DNA of 64,000 bases from Oscarella lobularis (GCF_947507565.1 NC_089183.1:124001-188000); one strand, 5' to 3'; shown: positions 49,498-61,115, numbered from the stretch's first letter. Notes: generated by a model from the letters alone, not told the origin. Numbers and translations: made by a program.

Positions 49498-49896
49498 TTT
49501 CTTCTGAGACACAGAGGACGTCCTAGCTGTATTGTTCGATGAAGAGTGTGCTTCCGTTCTGTCGGAAATTTCCCGCCAGGCTATCACGACAGAGTAGCGT
49601 GATCGCCGTGAGAGATCCTGATATGGGGAAAGGTTTATATATGAAAGATGACCATATATATATGAAACAACTCACGCTACCCTTTTGACGGGTTTCGCGT
49701 TCCATAGTTTCGCGCGTGGCCTTTAGGCAGACCCCTAGGAAACGAGTGGTGACGTCACGGTCACATCGGAAATAAAATTTAATTAGTCGATGTCTGCCCG
49801 GTAAGTGTCAAGTGACGCCCCCAGCCAATTAATCAACCAATCACTACAGTAGCTGACGTGTGTTTTGCAAGACTTGTAGCGCACGGTAAGGCAAGA
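49498..49896. promoter_or_regulatory. Divergent promoter region between secreted peptide and SNRNP70
   Basis: About 400 bases with no coding signal. TATA-like runs near 49634 and 49655 serve the minus-strand peptide gene. A CRE-like TGACGTCAC is near 49751. Confidence 0.4.
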
Positions 49897-51704
49897 ATGA
49901 CGGCGTTTCTTCCGCCAAATCTTTTGGCACTATTCGCCCCTCGCGACCCAATTCCCTACGCGTCTCCACTCGATCAGCTCGTCTGGGAAAAGAAACCGTG
50001 GAATTATTCCGGTGTTTCTCAATATCTCCATCTTTTCGAGGTTCTCCTCTCGAAATCTAGCCCAATCGATCTCGAAATGTTATCGTTGTAGGATCCTAAC
50101 GAAACTCCGGAGCCCACACGCGCCGAAACGAAGTCGGAAAGACGCGAACGAAAGGTGAGGCTCCTTTCGGGGGTAATCGACGAGTTCGCCGTCATTCGTT
50201 CACTTTCCAGCGTCAAGAGGCGAAAGAGCGCGGTCGCGTTATAATAGAAAAACGCAAGGGAGAGTGTAAGTTATGCATTTACGTTTTTTCGCAAGGAATT
50301 TGACGCATTTCCTTATAGGGGACCCGCACACCAACCCGGATGCGACAGGCGATCCATTCAAAACGCTTTTCGTCTCGAGAATTGTTCGTGTATAACGTCG
50401 AAAAAAATATATCGAATAATGTATCAAAATTTTAGAACTTCGACACTTCCGAGTCAAAATTGCGAAGAGAATTCGAGCAATACGGACCAATCAGAAAAGT
50501 ATTAATTAAAATCTTAATTAATTAAATTAATTCTCTTAATTAATTAATTAATTAAGATTCGTATGATCTATGAAACGGGCACCGGAAAACCGCGCGGCTA
50601 TTCATTCATTGAGTATGAACACGAACGAGACATGCATGGTAAGTAAAAAAAGGGTAAGAAAACAAAGGAACCAACGAATGATCGAACGTGAGACGCGTAC
50701 TTGCACATAATAAAAAAAAACGACGAGACCCACGTATTGAAAAAAATGATTAAATATAAACATAAGTTTATTAACGCTACTAAAGCGGGTAAGTGTGCGC
50801 TGCCGGGTAAGTTTTGATACCAACCCTGGCCAGTCCACATCCGGGAAAACGAGCGAGCATGCCTTTTTAGAGAGAGGGTAAGCCCGCGCCGCGCCGAAGT
50901 CAGCCTTTCTATGAATAAAAAATAAATCAATAGAAAGGCTGACGTTTTTTTATTGTAGAATATTGGGTGAGATTAGCGTGTAGGAAAATCAATATCAATT
51001 ATTGCTTGGAATTGTATTTTTTGTATTTATTATTTCCTAGCGGCTTATAAATATGCCGACGGAAAAAAGATCGACGGGAAACGAGTTTTAGTTGACGTCG
51101 AACGCGGGCGCACGGTCAAGGGTTGGATACCCAGAAAAATTGGTAATTTAAATGTTTTTCGAATAAGTGATGCATTGGAATTATTTGGAATTTTTAAGGA
51201 GGTGGCATGGGTGCGACGAGGCGTGGCGCTCCTTCGGAAAACGTCAAAATTTCGGGCAGAGACGATCACAGGTAAATTCGTTAGCGCGCGTTTTGGCACG
51301 TGATTGTACACGCGTTTCTCAGAGAGAGAGAACGCGATCGCGGCGATAGAGACCGCGGTGATAGAGACCGCGGCGATAGGGATCGCGACAGAGGCGAACG
51401 CGATCATCATCGCGGGGGTCGACGCGATTCGTATCGTCGAAGCGGTCGAGACGAGATTCGCGAATCGCGTCGTCGATCTCGATCACGTGATCGCGATCGA
51501 CGCGAGCGCAAGCGCAGATCGCGTTCGCGCGATCGGCGAAGAAGGCGCTCGCGTTCGCACGATCGTAAGCGGCATCGCCACGATCGCGACAACGGGCACT
51601 CGCGACGCGAGGAAAGAGACGAATCGCCGGGAAGAAGAGATTCCCCTCCGCGAATCAAAAGGGAGAAAATTGAAATGGAAGAGGGAGAAGTTCCTCCCGA
51701 TTAG
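49897..51704 (+). CDS. SNRNP70: U1 snRNP 70 kDa protein (U1-70K)
   Basis: Starts [20 protein letters not shown], identical in layout to human U1-70K, then PYLPPLEK-equivalent [15 protein letters not shown] and [20 protein letters not shown]. The RRM follows with RNP2 KTLFVSRI and RNP1 RGYSFIEY, then [20 protein letters not shown] and [18 protein letters not shown]. The C-terminus is an RD/RS-type alternating-charge tail ending [11 protein letters not shown]1-70K contacts U1 snRNA stem-loop I and defines 5' splice sites. Most introns are about 50 bases, but the one after DMH (50639-51040) is 402 bases. Confidence 0.97.
50639..51040 (+). promoter_or_regulatory. Outsized U1-70K intron with decoy 5' splice sites and hairpin
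   Basis: The real donor ATG|GTAAGT is at 50639. Further 5'-splice-site-like GGGTAAG words follow at GT positions 50654, 50789 (GCGGGTAAGT), 50807 (CCGGGTAAGT) and 50878. A perfect 14-bp inverted repeat GTCAGCCTTTCTAT / ATAGAAAGGCTGAC sits at 50899-50912 and 50930-50943. In vertebrates and plants this part of the U1-70K gene is known for regulated unproductive splicing. Autoregulation here is inference. Confidence 0.55.
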
Positions 51705-52107
51705 GGGCGCGCGAAATGAGAAAGTTTTGCTGAACTTGTTTTTTTTCTGTGAGTTTGCGTGCGATGTGGATGTGTCTTGCGAAAAAAATCAAAAAATTTA
51801 GAGCAACGATACAGTACTGCACTACCGGTAGTGTAGAATTTAATTTGTCTACTCTACATCGTTCCGCTAAATAATGGTTATTAGATTAGCATACACGTGG
51901 GGTAGGAAGTATGCGTTGGTGTGTCGTGTAATGCGGCAGTTTCCGTGAGCAATAACAGACAAAGCCGACACGCCGGGGGCCCCTCCGCCAACACCGCCGC
52001 ACACGAATCGAACCCCAACGAAACGGCGGGAGAGCAGCGCGCGTTCCCTCCTCGCCCCCGTTCCTTCATAGCAATCTAACCGCAGGAGCTTGTACGGCTC
52101 CTCGGTC
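51705..52107. promoter_or_regulatory. SNRNP70 3' region and liprin-alpha promoter
   Basis: About 400 bases; the right half is GC-rich (ggggcccctccgccaacacc near 51979) and likely the liprin-alpha 5' UTR and promoter. No gene seen. Confidence 0.4.
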
Positions 52108-55100
52108 ATGGAAAACATCGTCATGGACGCTGCAATGCCGACTATATCGGAGGGCGGCCGTCCGCCGTTGTCCGCCGTTCCCGACACCGATTCGACGACG
52201 AGCGATGACGTCAACGTCGAACAACTATGGCTCGAGCTGATGGCGGAGCGCGATCAGCTTCTCGCGCAGGCAGGCCAAACGCAAGATCTTCTGCAGATCA
52301 CCACGCAACGTCTCAACGAAAGCGAGCACACGAAAGCGATGCTATTACGAGCGATCGAATCAGCTCTGCCTAAGGTAGGTGCGAATAGAGGGTCTTTTCT
52401 CTCCTCCTTCGAGAGGGTGCGATGTCATTGAGACCTGTCGCGATTCGACGGAACGCTCGGGGGGGTTCTTTTGCCTAAGGTCTTGTTTTTTCTTTGTTGT
52501 TCCTCGTGGGGGCCCCGCTTCGGTTTGCGACTTCGCGGCGGGTTCGCGTGCGTCGGAGACGTCGTGCGAATGGAATGGGGAGTCGGAAATCGTTTCTCGC
52601 GCGCGCGAGAAACGTGGAGTCTAGTCTCGCGATCATCGGGCCCCCGGTAATTTTCTTTTCGTTCTAAGACCGAGGACGAAAGCCGAAAACTTCTCGCCGA
52701 AATACGTCGCGGCGATTTGCGCAACTTCGGTCGACGTCGTATACGACTAGACAAGATTCCCATAGCCGAGGTAAGAAAAATGGCGGGCAGTACACGCCCC
52801 CTCCCCGCCAATCATCTTTCCCTAAGGAATTCGCTAAACTCATGAGAGAAGTCTACATGGCGCGACAACGCGTGCTCGTTCAAGACGAAGAAATACAAGA
52901 ATTAAAGGCGGAACGAAGCAATACGAGGGTAAATAGTTCGCGACCGAGCAGCCATCTTGGTTCTTATGACTGAAAACAGCTCCTACTCGAGCATCTCGAG
53001 TTCCTCGTCGCGCGACACGAACGCGCACTACGCGCAACGGTCATGAAACGCCAAGCGATGGGCGTTTCATCGGAAAAAGAAGTCCTGAAAGCGCTCAAAT
53101 CGCTCTTCGATCATCACAAAGCGTTGGACGAGAAAGTAGACGCGATATTCGCAATCGATCCTCTCGGGGGGCCTCATAGGGAACGTTTTAGGTGCGCGAC
53201 AAGCTTCGATCGGCTCTAGAACGCGTCGGAATGCTAGAAGACGATCTCGACGCCGCAAACGCAGACGTAAACACCAAAACAAAAAAAAAATCAAAAAAAA
53301 ACGTTTTTCGCGCATTCGCAGAAATCCGATTTGTCCGAACAGTGTTCGCTTCTTCAGAAGAAATTGTCGACTGTGAAGAATCAAGCTGATTTAGCTGATT
53401 CGAAACATGACGAAGTTCAGCTGAAAAACGCTCAACTGGAAGCCGAACACGAGCGCCTTGCAACGCAGATTCGCGAACTTCAAGACCAGATACGTTTGCT
53501 CACGAGCAAAGTGCCGCTGAACGGCGGAAAAGGGGTCAAATCGAGTTCGGAGAGCGGGGAGGAAGAGAAAGGGGAAGTCGAGAATACGAGCGAGGTGAGA
53601 CAGAGAAGAGTTTTTTTAAAAGTGGCGGATTTTCTAAGGGGTGTAGAGTCCGGATGAAATTCCAAAGAACGCAGATGTGGCGAAATTGAAAGCGAAATTG
53701 GAGCACCGAAATAGGCAATTAGAGAGAGTAAATAAATAAATAAATAAATATAAGCACGTGGTGAGGACATTTTTATTTTAGGCGTATAAGCAAAGGGATG
53801 AAATTGTTACACACGCGGCGAATCTCCAAGAGGAAGTTGCCCTTGGCTCCGAAGATCTCGATCGTGCCTTACAAGCGAATCTAGTCGTCGAAAAAGCCCT
53901 CAGAAAGGTACGTACGTATTTATATATATTTCGATTAAATTATTTCTCTCTTTTTTTCTAGACTGAGAAAACGAATAGCGAACTCGAAGAAAAAGTGAAA
54001 AATCTCGAAAAAGAATACGAGAACATTCTGCGTGACGTCACGACGTTCAAAGACGCCAACGAACGACTGCAAGACGATTTGACGAAACGAGAAACGCAGC
54101 TTCTACTCGTAAGAAAAGAAAAGAAAAGAAAAATCCCAATATCTCTCTATCAATATCTCTTAGTCGAACGAGAGAATGAGGAATATGGAAGAGAATTTGG
54201 GTGTCATGGAGAAAATGGTTAGCGAGCAAGAGCAGACGGCGAGTAGCTTGGATCGCGTCCAAGCCGAATTGAACGAAGTCAATAAAATATATAATAATTA
54301 ATAATTATTCATATATATATTAATTGAAGGTTAAGGAAATCAAGGGATCCGTTGCCGTGAAAATTAAACATTTGGAAGATCAGTTGACGGAGAAATTAGA
54401 CGATTTGAAAAAAGTAAAAAATTGAAAATATATTTTTCTTTTTTTGGATGAGGATTTGGTGTCTCAGGCAAAGGAAAGTCAATCAGCCAAAGAGGAACAG
54501 GTGAATCGTCTCTCTGCTACAATAGATAAACTGCTAGCGGAATCCAACGAGAGAATGCAGAATCACACCAAAGAGAGACTCAAGTTGACTGAGGAAAAGG
54601 TGGGTGGGGCCCCCTATTCAATTAATTAATTAATTAATAATGATTTCTAGAGTGCACTGAAGCGAGATCTTGAGTCGCTTCAGATTGAAATAGAGAAAGC
54701 CAGGGAGGAAAGAGTAAGAAAATAAATAGTTTAATTAATCAATTGATGAATATCATTATATTAGAAAAATTTCAAATCCAAGCAAGCGTCTCTAAGTCAA
54801 AGCGTCATCCAATTGAAGCAGACGGTGCAAACACCCATTTATCATCTTAATTATTATTGAATTATTTTTTTAAAGACGTCACATCGAAATCACGAGAAAA
54901 CGGATTCTAAACCCAAATCTCCCGCCGACATGAAGCTGAACGATTTCCTCGAACGACAATGGGAAATGAGTGATCCCGACGACGTTCTCCAGTTCGTCGC
55001 GGAACTGGAAAATCAAGTCGCAGTATTAGACGAAGAACTAAGGTAAAAGAAGAGAATACGAATAGAATCTTAGCCTGGGGGCCTCTGAATCTTCTAAGAA

Positions 55101-58100
55101 ATAGCCTTTAGTCAGAAAATCCCTATAGAATATTTAGCCTGGGGGCCTCTCCACAGTCTCTAGTCTAGAATCAATTCATACATGCAAAAATGTCTGTTAG
55201 TTTATAGATCTTGGGCCTCGCCCCTGGACTCATGATTAATTTTCAGGTGTTTGGACAATTCTCACAACGACGCCGTGAAGCAATATGAGTCTGTGATTGA
55301 ACAGCTTCAGGCAAGTCCCACACGCGGCGGCGGCGGCGGCGGCGGCGACGCCGAATCAAAGCCGTTGACGTCGACGCCGCAATCGCCGCAGACGCGACGA
55401 CGATCGTGCGCCGTCGCTCCGGAGGGAAAATCGGCCGTGGGGCCAACGGAAGCGACGGAGAGCTCTTCGGCGCCGATTCGCTTGTCTGCGAGGCGGAGAA
55501 AGGATATTGAGTTGTCTTTGCCGCCGCCTATTGAGGTAAGAGACGCGTGGGAAACGAAATCAAGGGCACGCTAGCGACGCAACGTGATGTAACGTAAGAC
55601 TTCTTCTTGATTGGTCGCTTGCCTTTGTGACATCACTGGTCTTTGACCATATTTGGAACATTACGTTGCGTTGCTAGCGTGAATGAAGATCTACTGTACT
55701 GACGCCTCTTTAAAATTCTTAGGAGCCCGAGTTTCTTTTCAACTTCAGTTACCACGAACTTGAGGCAAGCTCATAGATAATAATAATGGATATATATTCG
55801 AATTGGGGGCTCCTTAGGGCCAGGATTTGATATCAGCTGAACCCTCGCTTCCTTCCCCTATTCGACGCGGCGGCGCTTCGTCCAATTCCGATGATCTCTT
55901 GGGAACAATGCTACGAACCCAATCCGTCCCATCAATCCTGTAAAAAAATATTTAAAAAAATTAATATTATTTCAGTCATTTTGTCTTCAGTTCGAAGGAC
56001 GATGAGGAGAGTTACGACTATTTCGAACGTCATCAACCCAAACGACGTTCTCTCCCGAAACGAATTAGAAATTTCACGCAATTTCTCAAGGGTCGCAAAG
56101 ACGATCCAATCAGGCCCGCCTTTCTCCAAGGCAACGCCAAGCAAACGAAAAAAATAAATCAATAATTATAATTTTATTAGTGCGAGCTAATGCGCATGCG
56201 GAAAAGACGTCCGATTCGGACGAAGCGCATAGTCCAGCCGATAGTCTCTCGTCCGATCGTAGCAAAGAGGGAATATCGAAAAAGTAAGGAAACCAGATTA
56301 AAATAATTAAATTTATAAGTGAGAATTCGAAGAATGGAATTGCTGGAGAAAGTGAAAGCGAGTCGGACGCCGTTTACGCATTGGAATTCCGCTACCATAG
56401 CAGCGTGGCTCGAAGTAGAAAAATAGAATTCAATTTTTTGATTTTTTAAATTCTTCTTATAAGCTTTGGGTTGGGTTACCCAATTGGTATGTGGCCGCTT
56501 GTCGCGCGAATGTAAAAAGCGGTTCTATTATGGCTGTGAGTATCATCTAGGTTCCCCCTAATTAATTGAGTATTGATTTATTTCTTTTTTTCAGGCTTTG
56601 TCAGATAGCGATATTCAGCGCGAAATTTGCATTCAGAATCCGTTGCATCGACTCAAGCTCCGATTGGCTGTTCAGGAAATCGTCAGTATGACGAGTAGTG
56701 ACGTTCCATCATCACCAGCGGCACTAGTAAGTCAAAGAGTTCATCTAGAGGCTCATAAAGTCCCAATAGAAGGCTCCCTTGATTGCCTAATAATTATATT
56801 CCCAGTGGGTCTATTATTTACGTAAGCTTCCGTTCGTTCACACCGAAGACTTTGATGTAGACTAGAACGGAAGACTTTGAAGTACAGTCACTAGAGTAGA
56901 CTACTCTACTAGTTTATACGGGCTAGCATTACGTTGACATAGCAACCAGCACCTCTTAGAGAAATCCACGCAACTGGCGTCGCAATATCTTATGCGCAAA
57001 TTTTTTTCTGTAGAATTTGGCATACGGGGAAATGGGGACGGAGTGGGTTTGCAACGAGTGGCTTCACTCCATTGGCCTGCCTCAATACCAGGTACATCCG
57101 GGCATTGCGTTGTTAGGAGCGCATAGCAACGAGACAATGCGTATTCGTAGAAAGCGTTTCGGCATTGTCTCGTTGACGCGCGCATGTTGGAGCATCTTAG
57201 TAAGAAAGACTTGCGAGGTCTGCTCAAAATGGTCGATTCAGCTCACCGGTGATTAATTAAAAATATAAATTAGACGATATATTCATGGCGCGAATTTTTT
57301 AGAAATAGTCTTCGATTTGGCGTTCATTTATTGAAACATTTTGACTACGATATGACGGTAAATAAGCCCGCGTCATTAATCGATTATTTGACGATATCCT
57401 AATTAAGGAAATTAAACGAATTCAAGACGAATGCAAGGAAGGAACATCAAGTAACCAATTCATCTCGTTTTTTCACTCTCTAACCCGTTTCCCTTCTCTC
57501 CAGACGTTCTCGTTTGGACGAACGAACGCGTGGGACACTGGTTGGATTCAATAGGGCTCGAAGACTACGCGTACAACGTCCACGAGCGAGGAATCCACGG
57601 CGCGTTGATTGCACTCGACGACGACTTCGATTTAGACGCCTTTTGCTTGGCTCTTCTCATACCCTCATCGAATAGCGAGGTAAGGGCTAATCAATAAGTA
57701 AATTAATTGATCAATACCGCGATTAATGAATGAACTAATAAATTTTAAACTCTAAGTAGATTACTTAATACCGCGATGCTAATACAGATTAAATTAATTT
57801 TCAAAATCTAAGTGGATTAATTAAAATTTAAAATATTAATCGTTAGGCTCGAAAGCTTCTACGAGCTGGCTTCTATAAGCTTCTCGCTGAAGGCACAGAG
57901 CGTGAAATTCCTCCAGAGGTAGGCCCCTTCATATAGAACAAAAGAACGAAGACTAACTAACTAATTCCTATAAAAAAAGTCCCATGAACCAAAGAGTAGC
58001 AAGTTGAAAATGTGGAAGCGTCTTCGATCGACCGCTTCTCGTTTCGTGGGCCTCCAATCGGATCGCCACGAGATGAGCCGATCCCTTCCCTCTCTCATAA

Positions 58101-58323
58101 CCTCCCCGAAAGCGCGCGCGCGCGCTAACCGATCCGGTTCGCTGTCGAAACCGTCGCGAACTTCGTCGGCTTCCGCCGAGGGCGGAGGAGACGGCGGCGA
58201 AAGCGGCGTTCGCTCTGAGGAAAAGGAAACCAGTATGTAGAATTATTTAATTAGATTAGGAATATTTGCTGGTTTGTAGATGACCCGGATGTAGAGACGT
58301 CTGGACCCGAAAGAGCTGTATAG
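52108..58323 (+). CDS. PPFIA: Liprin-alpha scaffold protein
   Basis: About 25 exons. N-terminal exon [20 protein letters not shown] matches the liprin-alpha start (human VMPTISEAEG). A long coiled-coil region follows: [78 protein letters not shown] and [21 protein letters not shown] low-complexity Gly run (55324 on) follows. Three SAM domains end it: [11 protein letters not shown]-type then [36 protein letters not shown] with [20 protein letters not shown]; and [20 protein letters not shown]. The tail ends [10 protein letters not shown]. It organises presynaptic or cortical scaffolds with LAR phosphatases; presence without neurons is expected in sponges. Confidence 0.95.
55070..55150. repeat. 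Two 17-base direct repeats in a liprin-alpha intron
   Basis: TTAGCCTGGGGGCCTCT occurs at 55070-55086 and 55134-55150, 64 bases apart, each inside the same intron. Confidence 0.8.
55567..55681 (+). mobile_element. Short TIR element (MITE-like), copy 2, in liprin-alpha intron
   Basis: 115 bases with 24-base terminal inverted repeats: left CACGCTAGCGACGCAACGTG, right end reverse complement CACGCTAGCAACGCAACGTA, about 21 of 24 matching. The centre gattggtcgcttgcctttg matches the copy at 17745-17850. No coding capacity and no clear target duplication. A non-autonomous DNA transposon is inferred. Confidence 0.7.
57127..57175 (+). promoter_or_regulatory. Hairpin enclosing a liprin-alpha 3' splice site
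   Basis: CAACGAGACAATGC (57127-57140, intron) and GCATTGTCTCGTTG (57162-57175, exon) are perfect inverted repeats. The loop contains the intron's 3' splice site (GTATTCGTAG at 57141-57150, exon from 57151). The exon start codes [16 protein letters not shown] of the second SAM domain, so the exon arm is coding and the intron arm is its complement. Confidence 0.6.
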
Positions 58324-59027
58324 TCGTTTTTCTCTTCTTCTTTTTCTTTTAACGCACGCATTTGAGGGCGGGTAGTAGATTTTTGATTTTAGATAATTAT
58401 TGATTTTAACGCGATTTTTGTTTTCTTTTTGAGGGGGGGCTGTCTTTCCTTCCTTTTCATTGACATGGAGATGCACTCCGCCGGTAGAATTTGTAGTTGT
58501 TGGATTAAGTTTTTAGACTTCTAACTACGTAATTAAAAGTCAATGCATTTATGCATTTTAGCAGTCCCGTATCAAAGGCCCGGATTTCATCGTCACCCGT
58601 TCGGACCGATTCGACGTTCTAGCACGCTTTTTGCGTTCCTATCCGCCCCGGGAATTAGCCGACGCGCCTTCTACCTTCCCTGCAATGGATTACGAACCAA
58701 GTTTGTTAGCTTTTCTGGCACGTAAGTCCCACGTGATCAAAGCGATGAAAGCAGGGATCCACCCCGTCTCGTGATCGAAAAACCGGGGCTACCGTCAGCT
58801 GCGTAGTCGCGTAGGAGTCACCTTTCATCTCCTGCTTTTGAAGCGATAGAAAAAGATGCAAAAAAAGTGGAAGCAACACTTGACGTCATCGTCACAGTGA
58901 GAATAAGCGACTCGCGCTTTTTTTATGCGCGGCTTCACTCGCGTTTAGCAGCGAACAAAAGAGAACATATAATTTTCACGAACAAAAAACGACACGAAAC
59001 GACTCAATTCACAAGTTCTCCAACTTT
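58324..59027. other. Tail-to-tail gap after liprin-alpha; one unassigned open frame
   Basis: 704 bases between the liprin-alpha stop and the Cys-rich gene stop. An open frame of 70 codons at 58562-58774 follows an AG acceptor-like TTTTAG and reads RIKGPDFIVTRSDRFDVLAR then FLRSYPPRELADAP. Its composition looks coding, but its phase does not fit the last liprin-alpha donor and there is no Met at its start. The rest looks like UTR. Confidence 0.3.
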
Positions 59028-59417
59028 TCACTCATGGTGCGGACAGTTGCATATGGGCGAATCGGGCCGGCAGGTCCCCTTGTCGATCGGTTTCTGACTG
59101 CAGCACAGGCGACAGGACGGCACTGTACCGTAATGGCGGCACACCTCCTCGCTATCGTTGCAGCACGTCGCATTGTTCGCCCTACAGCAGACACATAACG
59201 GCTGAACACTTATGAGAGGAGCGCAGAAAGCGCTCGACGACGTCTGCGGCGGCGGGCTGCAGCAACTGGAGCAAGAAGCATTCGTTGAGATGCATTTTTC
59301 ACCATTTTTGCAACACAGGTCTCCCGCCGGCATGCATTCGGTCCGCTCCTTGTTCTGTTGAATATGAGTGCCGCAGGAGAGGGCCGTCAGCGAGACGAAA
59401 AGAATCAACTTGTACAT
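59028..59417 (-). CDS. Small secreted Cys-rich protein
   Basis: Single exon, 129 aa. Signal peptide MYKLILFVSLTALSCG; then about 20 Cys in CC and CxxC patterns (AGDLCCKNGEKCIS; CSSCCSPPP; PLCVCCRANNATCC; SCRLCCSQKP). A TATA box (TATATAA, plus 59460-59466) lies 43 bases upstream of the ATG. The Cys spacing is like disulfide-rich secreted proteins of the extracellular matrix or defence type, but no family was recognised. Confidence 0.75.
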   Translation of the reverse strand: MYKLILFVSLTALSCGTHIQQNKERTECMPAGDLCCKNGEKCISTNASCSSCCSPPPQTSSSAFCAPLISVQPLCVCCRANNATCCNDSEEVCRHYGTVPSCRLCCSQKPIDKGTCRPDSPICNCPHHE

Positions 59418-61115
59418 TGTTTCTCTTTTGGATATGCGGCGATTCGTGCACGTCGCGCTTTATATAGAGCCCAAGGCGCCGGAAAAGGGTGTGAAGATGA
59501 TTTGTTGTCAGCTGTTCTCACACGGAAGTTCCTCACAGGAATTTTGAACGCTACGGACTTGTGCATGCAGTTCTTTTTTTGGATTGGATGGAAGATTGAT
59601 GGATGGAGCTCAAGTGGTGGTTCGTTTCGCGCACTATATTGTTTTTCAAGCCCGTTTCAACTGCGTCAGAGATAGCGGTTTTGAAAGGGAAGCGTTGGCG
59701 TGGAAGAGAATTTATCATCGTTTCTTTTTTTTAATTAATAGATTTTTCTCTTCTAAAGCTGAGTGAAGATGACGAATGAAGACTTGTGCATGATGATTTT
59801 TTCTTGCATGAATTAATGGTAGATACGCACGGCTTTCGATCTCCAGGGTATGGAGACGAAAGCAGGCCTGGCTCATTGAGCTCGCGCGCGCGCCAGGCTC
59901 TCCCGCCGCGCGCTCACTCCCAGCACGCGACGATGGGAAGAGGGTCTGCATTACGCGCGCGCGCGAGTTCCACGCCAGGCGAACGCGCGCGAGTGCACCC
60001 GCGAAATCTACACGTAAAAAGTAGGTGAAACTATGCTCAAAATTTTATTAAAAATAAAGAAGAAAGTCTATTCTATATATCAAGTGTCTTTTTGCGGCGG
60101 TGGGACTGAGACTGCAGTCCCCACAGAGATGTACGCCTGCACAAATAAGTGCAGGCGTACTGATGTAGGCGTCATTCTCCTGGGGAGACTACTATCTATG
60201 GAGTAGCTCCGTCAGGAGATGCACGCCGTCAAGTTGGGCCTTTTTGCTTCTCCTGCCCAGGAGACGTGGCAGTTTAGAAGTTCTGGTCTCATGCCATGGA
60301 GGCCTCTAAGCAGTTTAGGGGAATGCGACTATGAGGAAGTTGCAATTCCCCGGGTCTCTTGGACCACCCGTCCTGCTGAGGACGTTGGGACCGCGGTCAA
60401 CCTCTTCGTCTCCTTCTTTAGTCCGGTCTACGAAGAAAAGAACGAGTACAGGTGCGGCAAATGACAATACACTCTTGAGATGAAACCATGAACTATAGTT
60501 CACGGTTTTTGGCAGATTTTTGACCATAAACTATTCACGGTTTCGGGTTGATTTATGACTACTCTAAACGTTTTTCGGGTCTAAATGTGCCTTACCTTGC
60601 AAGTCAAAGGCAAACCGATGATCGAAATTCGAGGGGGGCCCGTTTTCCGCTTAGGAGCTCTCTTTCGCTCGAGACGCACGTATAATTGAAGAAAGCAAAG
60701 CAACTTCGTCGTACAAACGCTTTTTCGATGCCCTGGAAACCTTCGCTACCGCCGTTTCGATGGATTACGCCCAAACATCGTTCTACGCACCCTCGCAACG
60801 AAGGAGAAGCACGGAAAACGTTACTCGTTGCATCTAGACTAAGAAATAAGCGTCGCACCTGGAGTATTTCGCTCGGTTTCGTAGAATTTCCACTAGGCAC
60901 TTCGCACGTGACGTGTTCGCTCACGGTGACGTCACAGATGACGTGCCCTTCACAAATAAATAATCAGTGACTCGTAGCAGACATCTAATTGTTCCAGAGA
61001 TTCAAAAGAAGGTCACGAGATAATAAAAAACACTGTCATTCAAAAACCACAGTTAATATTCATATAGTATAGTAGTACCAGCTTTGGATCACATAAAAAA
61101 TCTAATTGGCTCTTC
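59418..61115. other. 1.7-kb gene-poor stretch
   Basis: Holds the promoter of the Cys-rich gene on the left and the 3' UTR of the mucin-like gene on the right. A CG dinucleotide-rich patch (repeated GCGCGCGC) is at 59880-60000. A hairpin cluster is at 60100-60264. A near-duplicate ACTATAGTTCACGGTTTT / AACTATTCACGGTTTC is at about 60490-60545. Open frames here (e.g. 60604-60924 minus) lack motifs, and all frames of the 60690-60840 stretch are open, so no gene is called. Confidence 0.5.
60100..60264. ncRNA. Cluster of four hairpins, candidate structured RNA
   Basis: Four foldbacks lie in 165 bases: GGGACTG/CAGTCCC (60102-60121); a 12-bp perfect stem GTACGCCTGCAC/GTGCAGGCGTAC with loop AAATAA (60131-60160); GGAG-CTACT/AGTAG-CTCC with one bulge (60184-60210); and TCTCCT/AGGAGA with loop GCCC (60249-60264). 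No Rfam-type class was recognised, and strand is unknown because stems read both ways. A foldback mobile element is the main alternative. Confidence 0.35.

Noticed and set aside
50598-50930. 110-codon minus-strand open frame inside the U1-70K intron
   Set aside because: Hydrophobic low-complexity chance frame produced by the A/T-rich intron; no promoter or homologue.
60604-60970. Protein genes on either strand
   Set aside because: All frames of part of this stretch are open and none shows a start context, splice signals or family motif.
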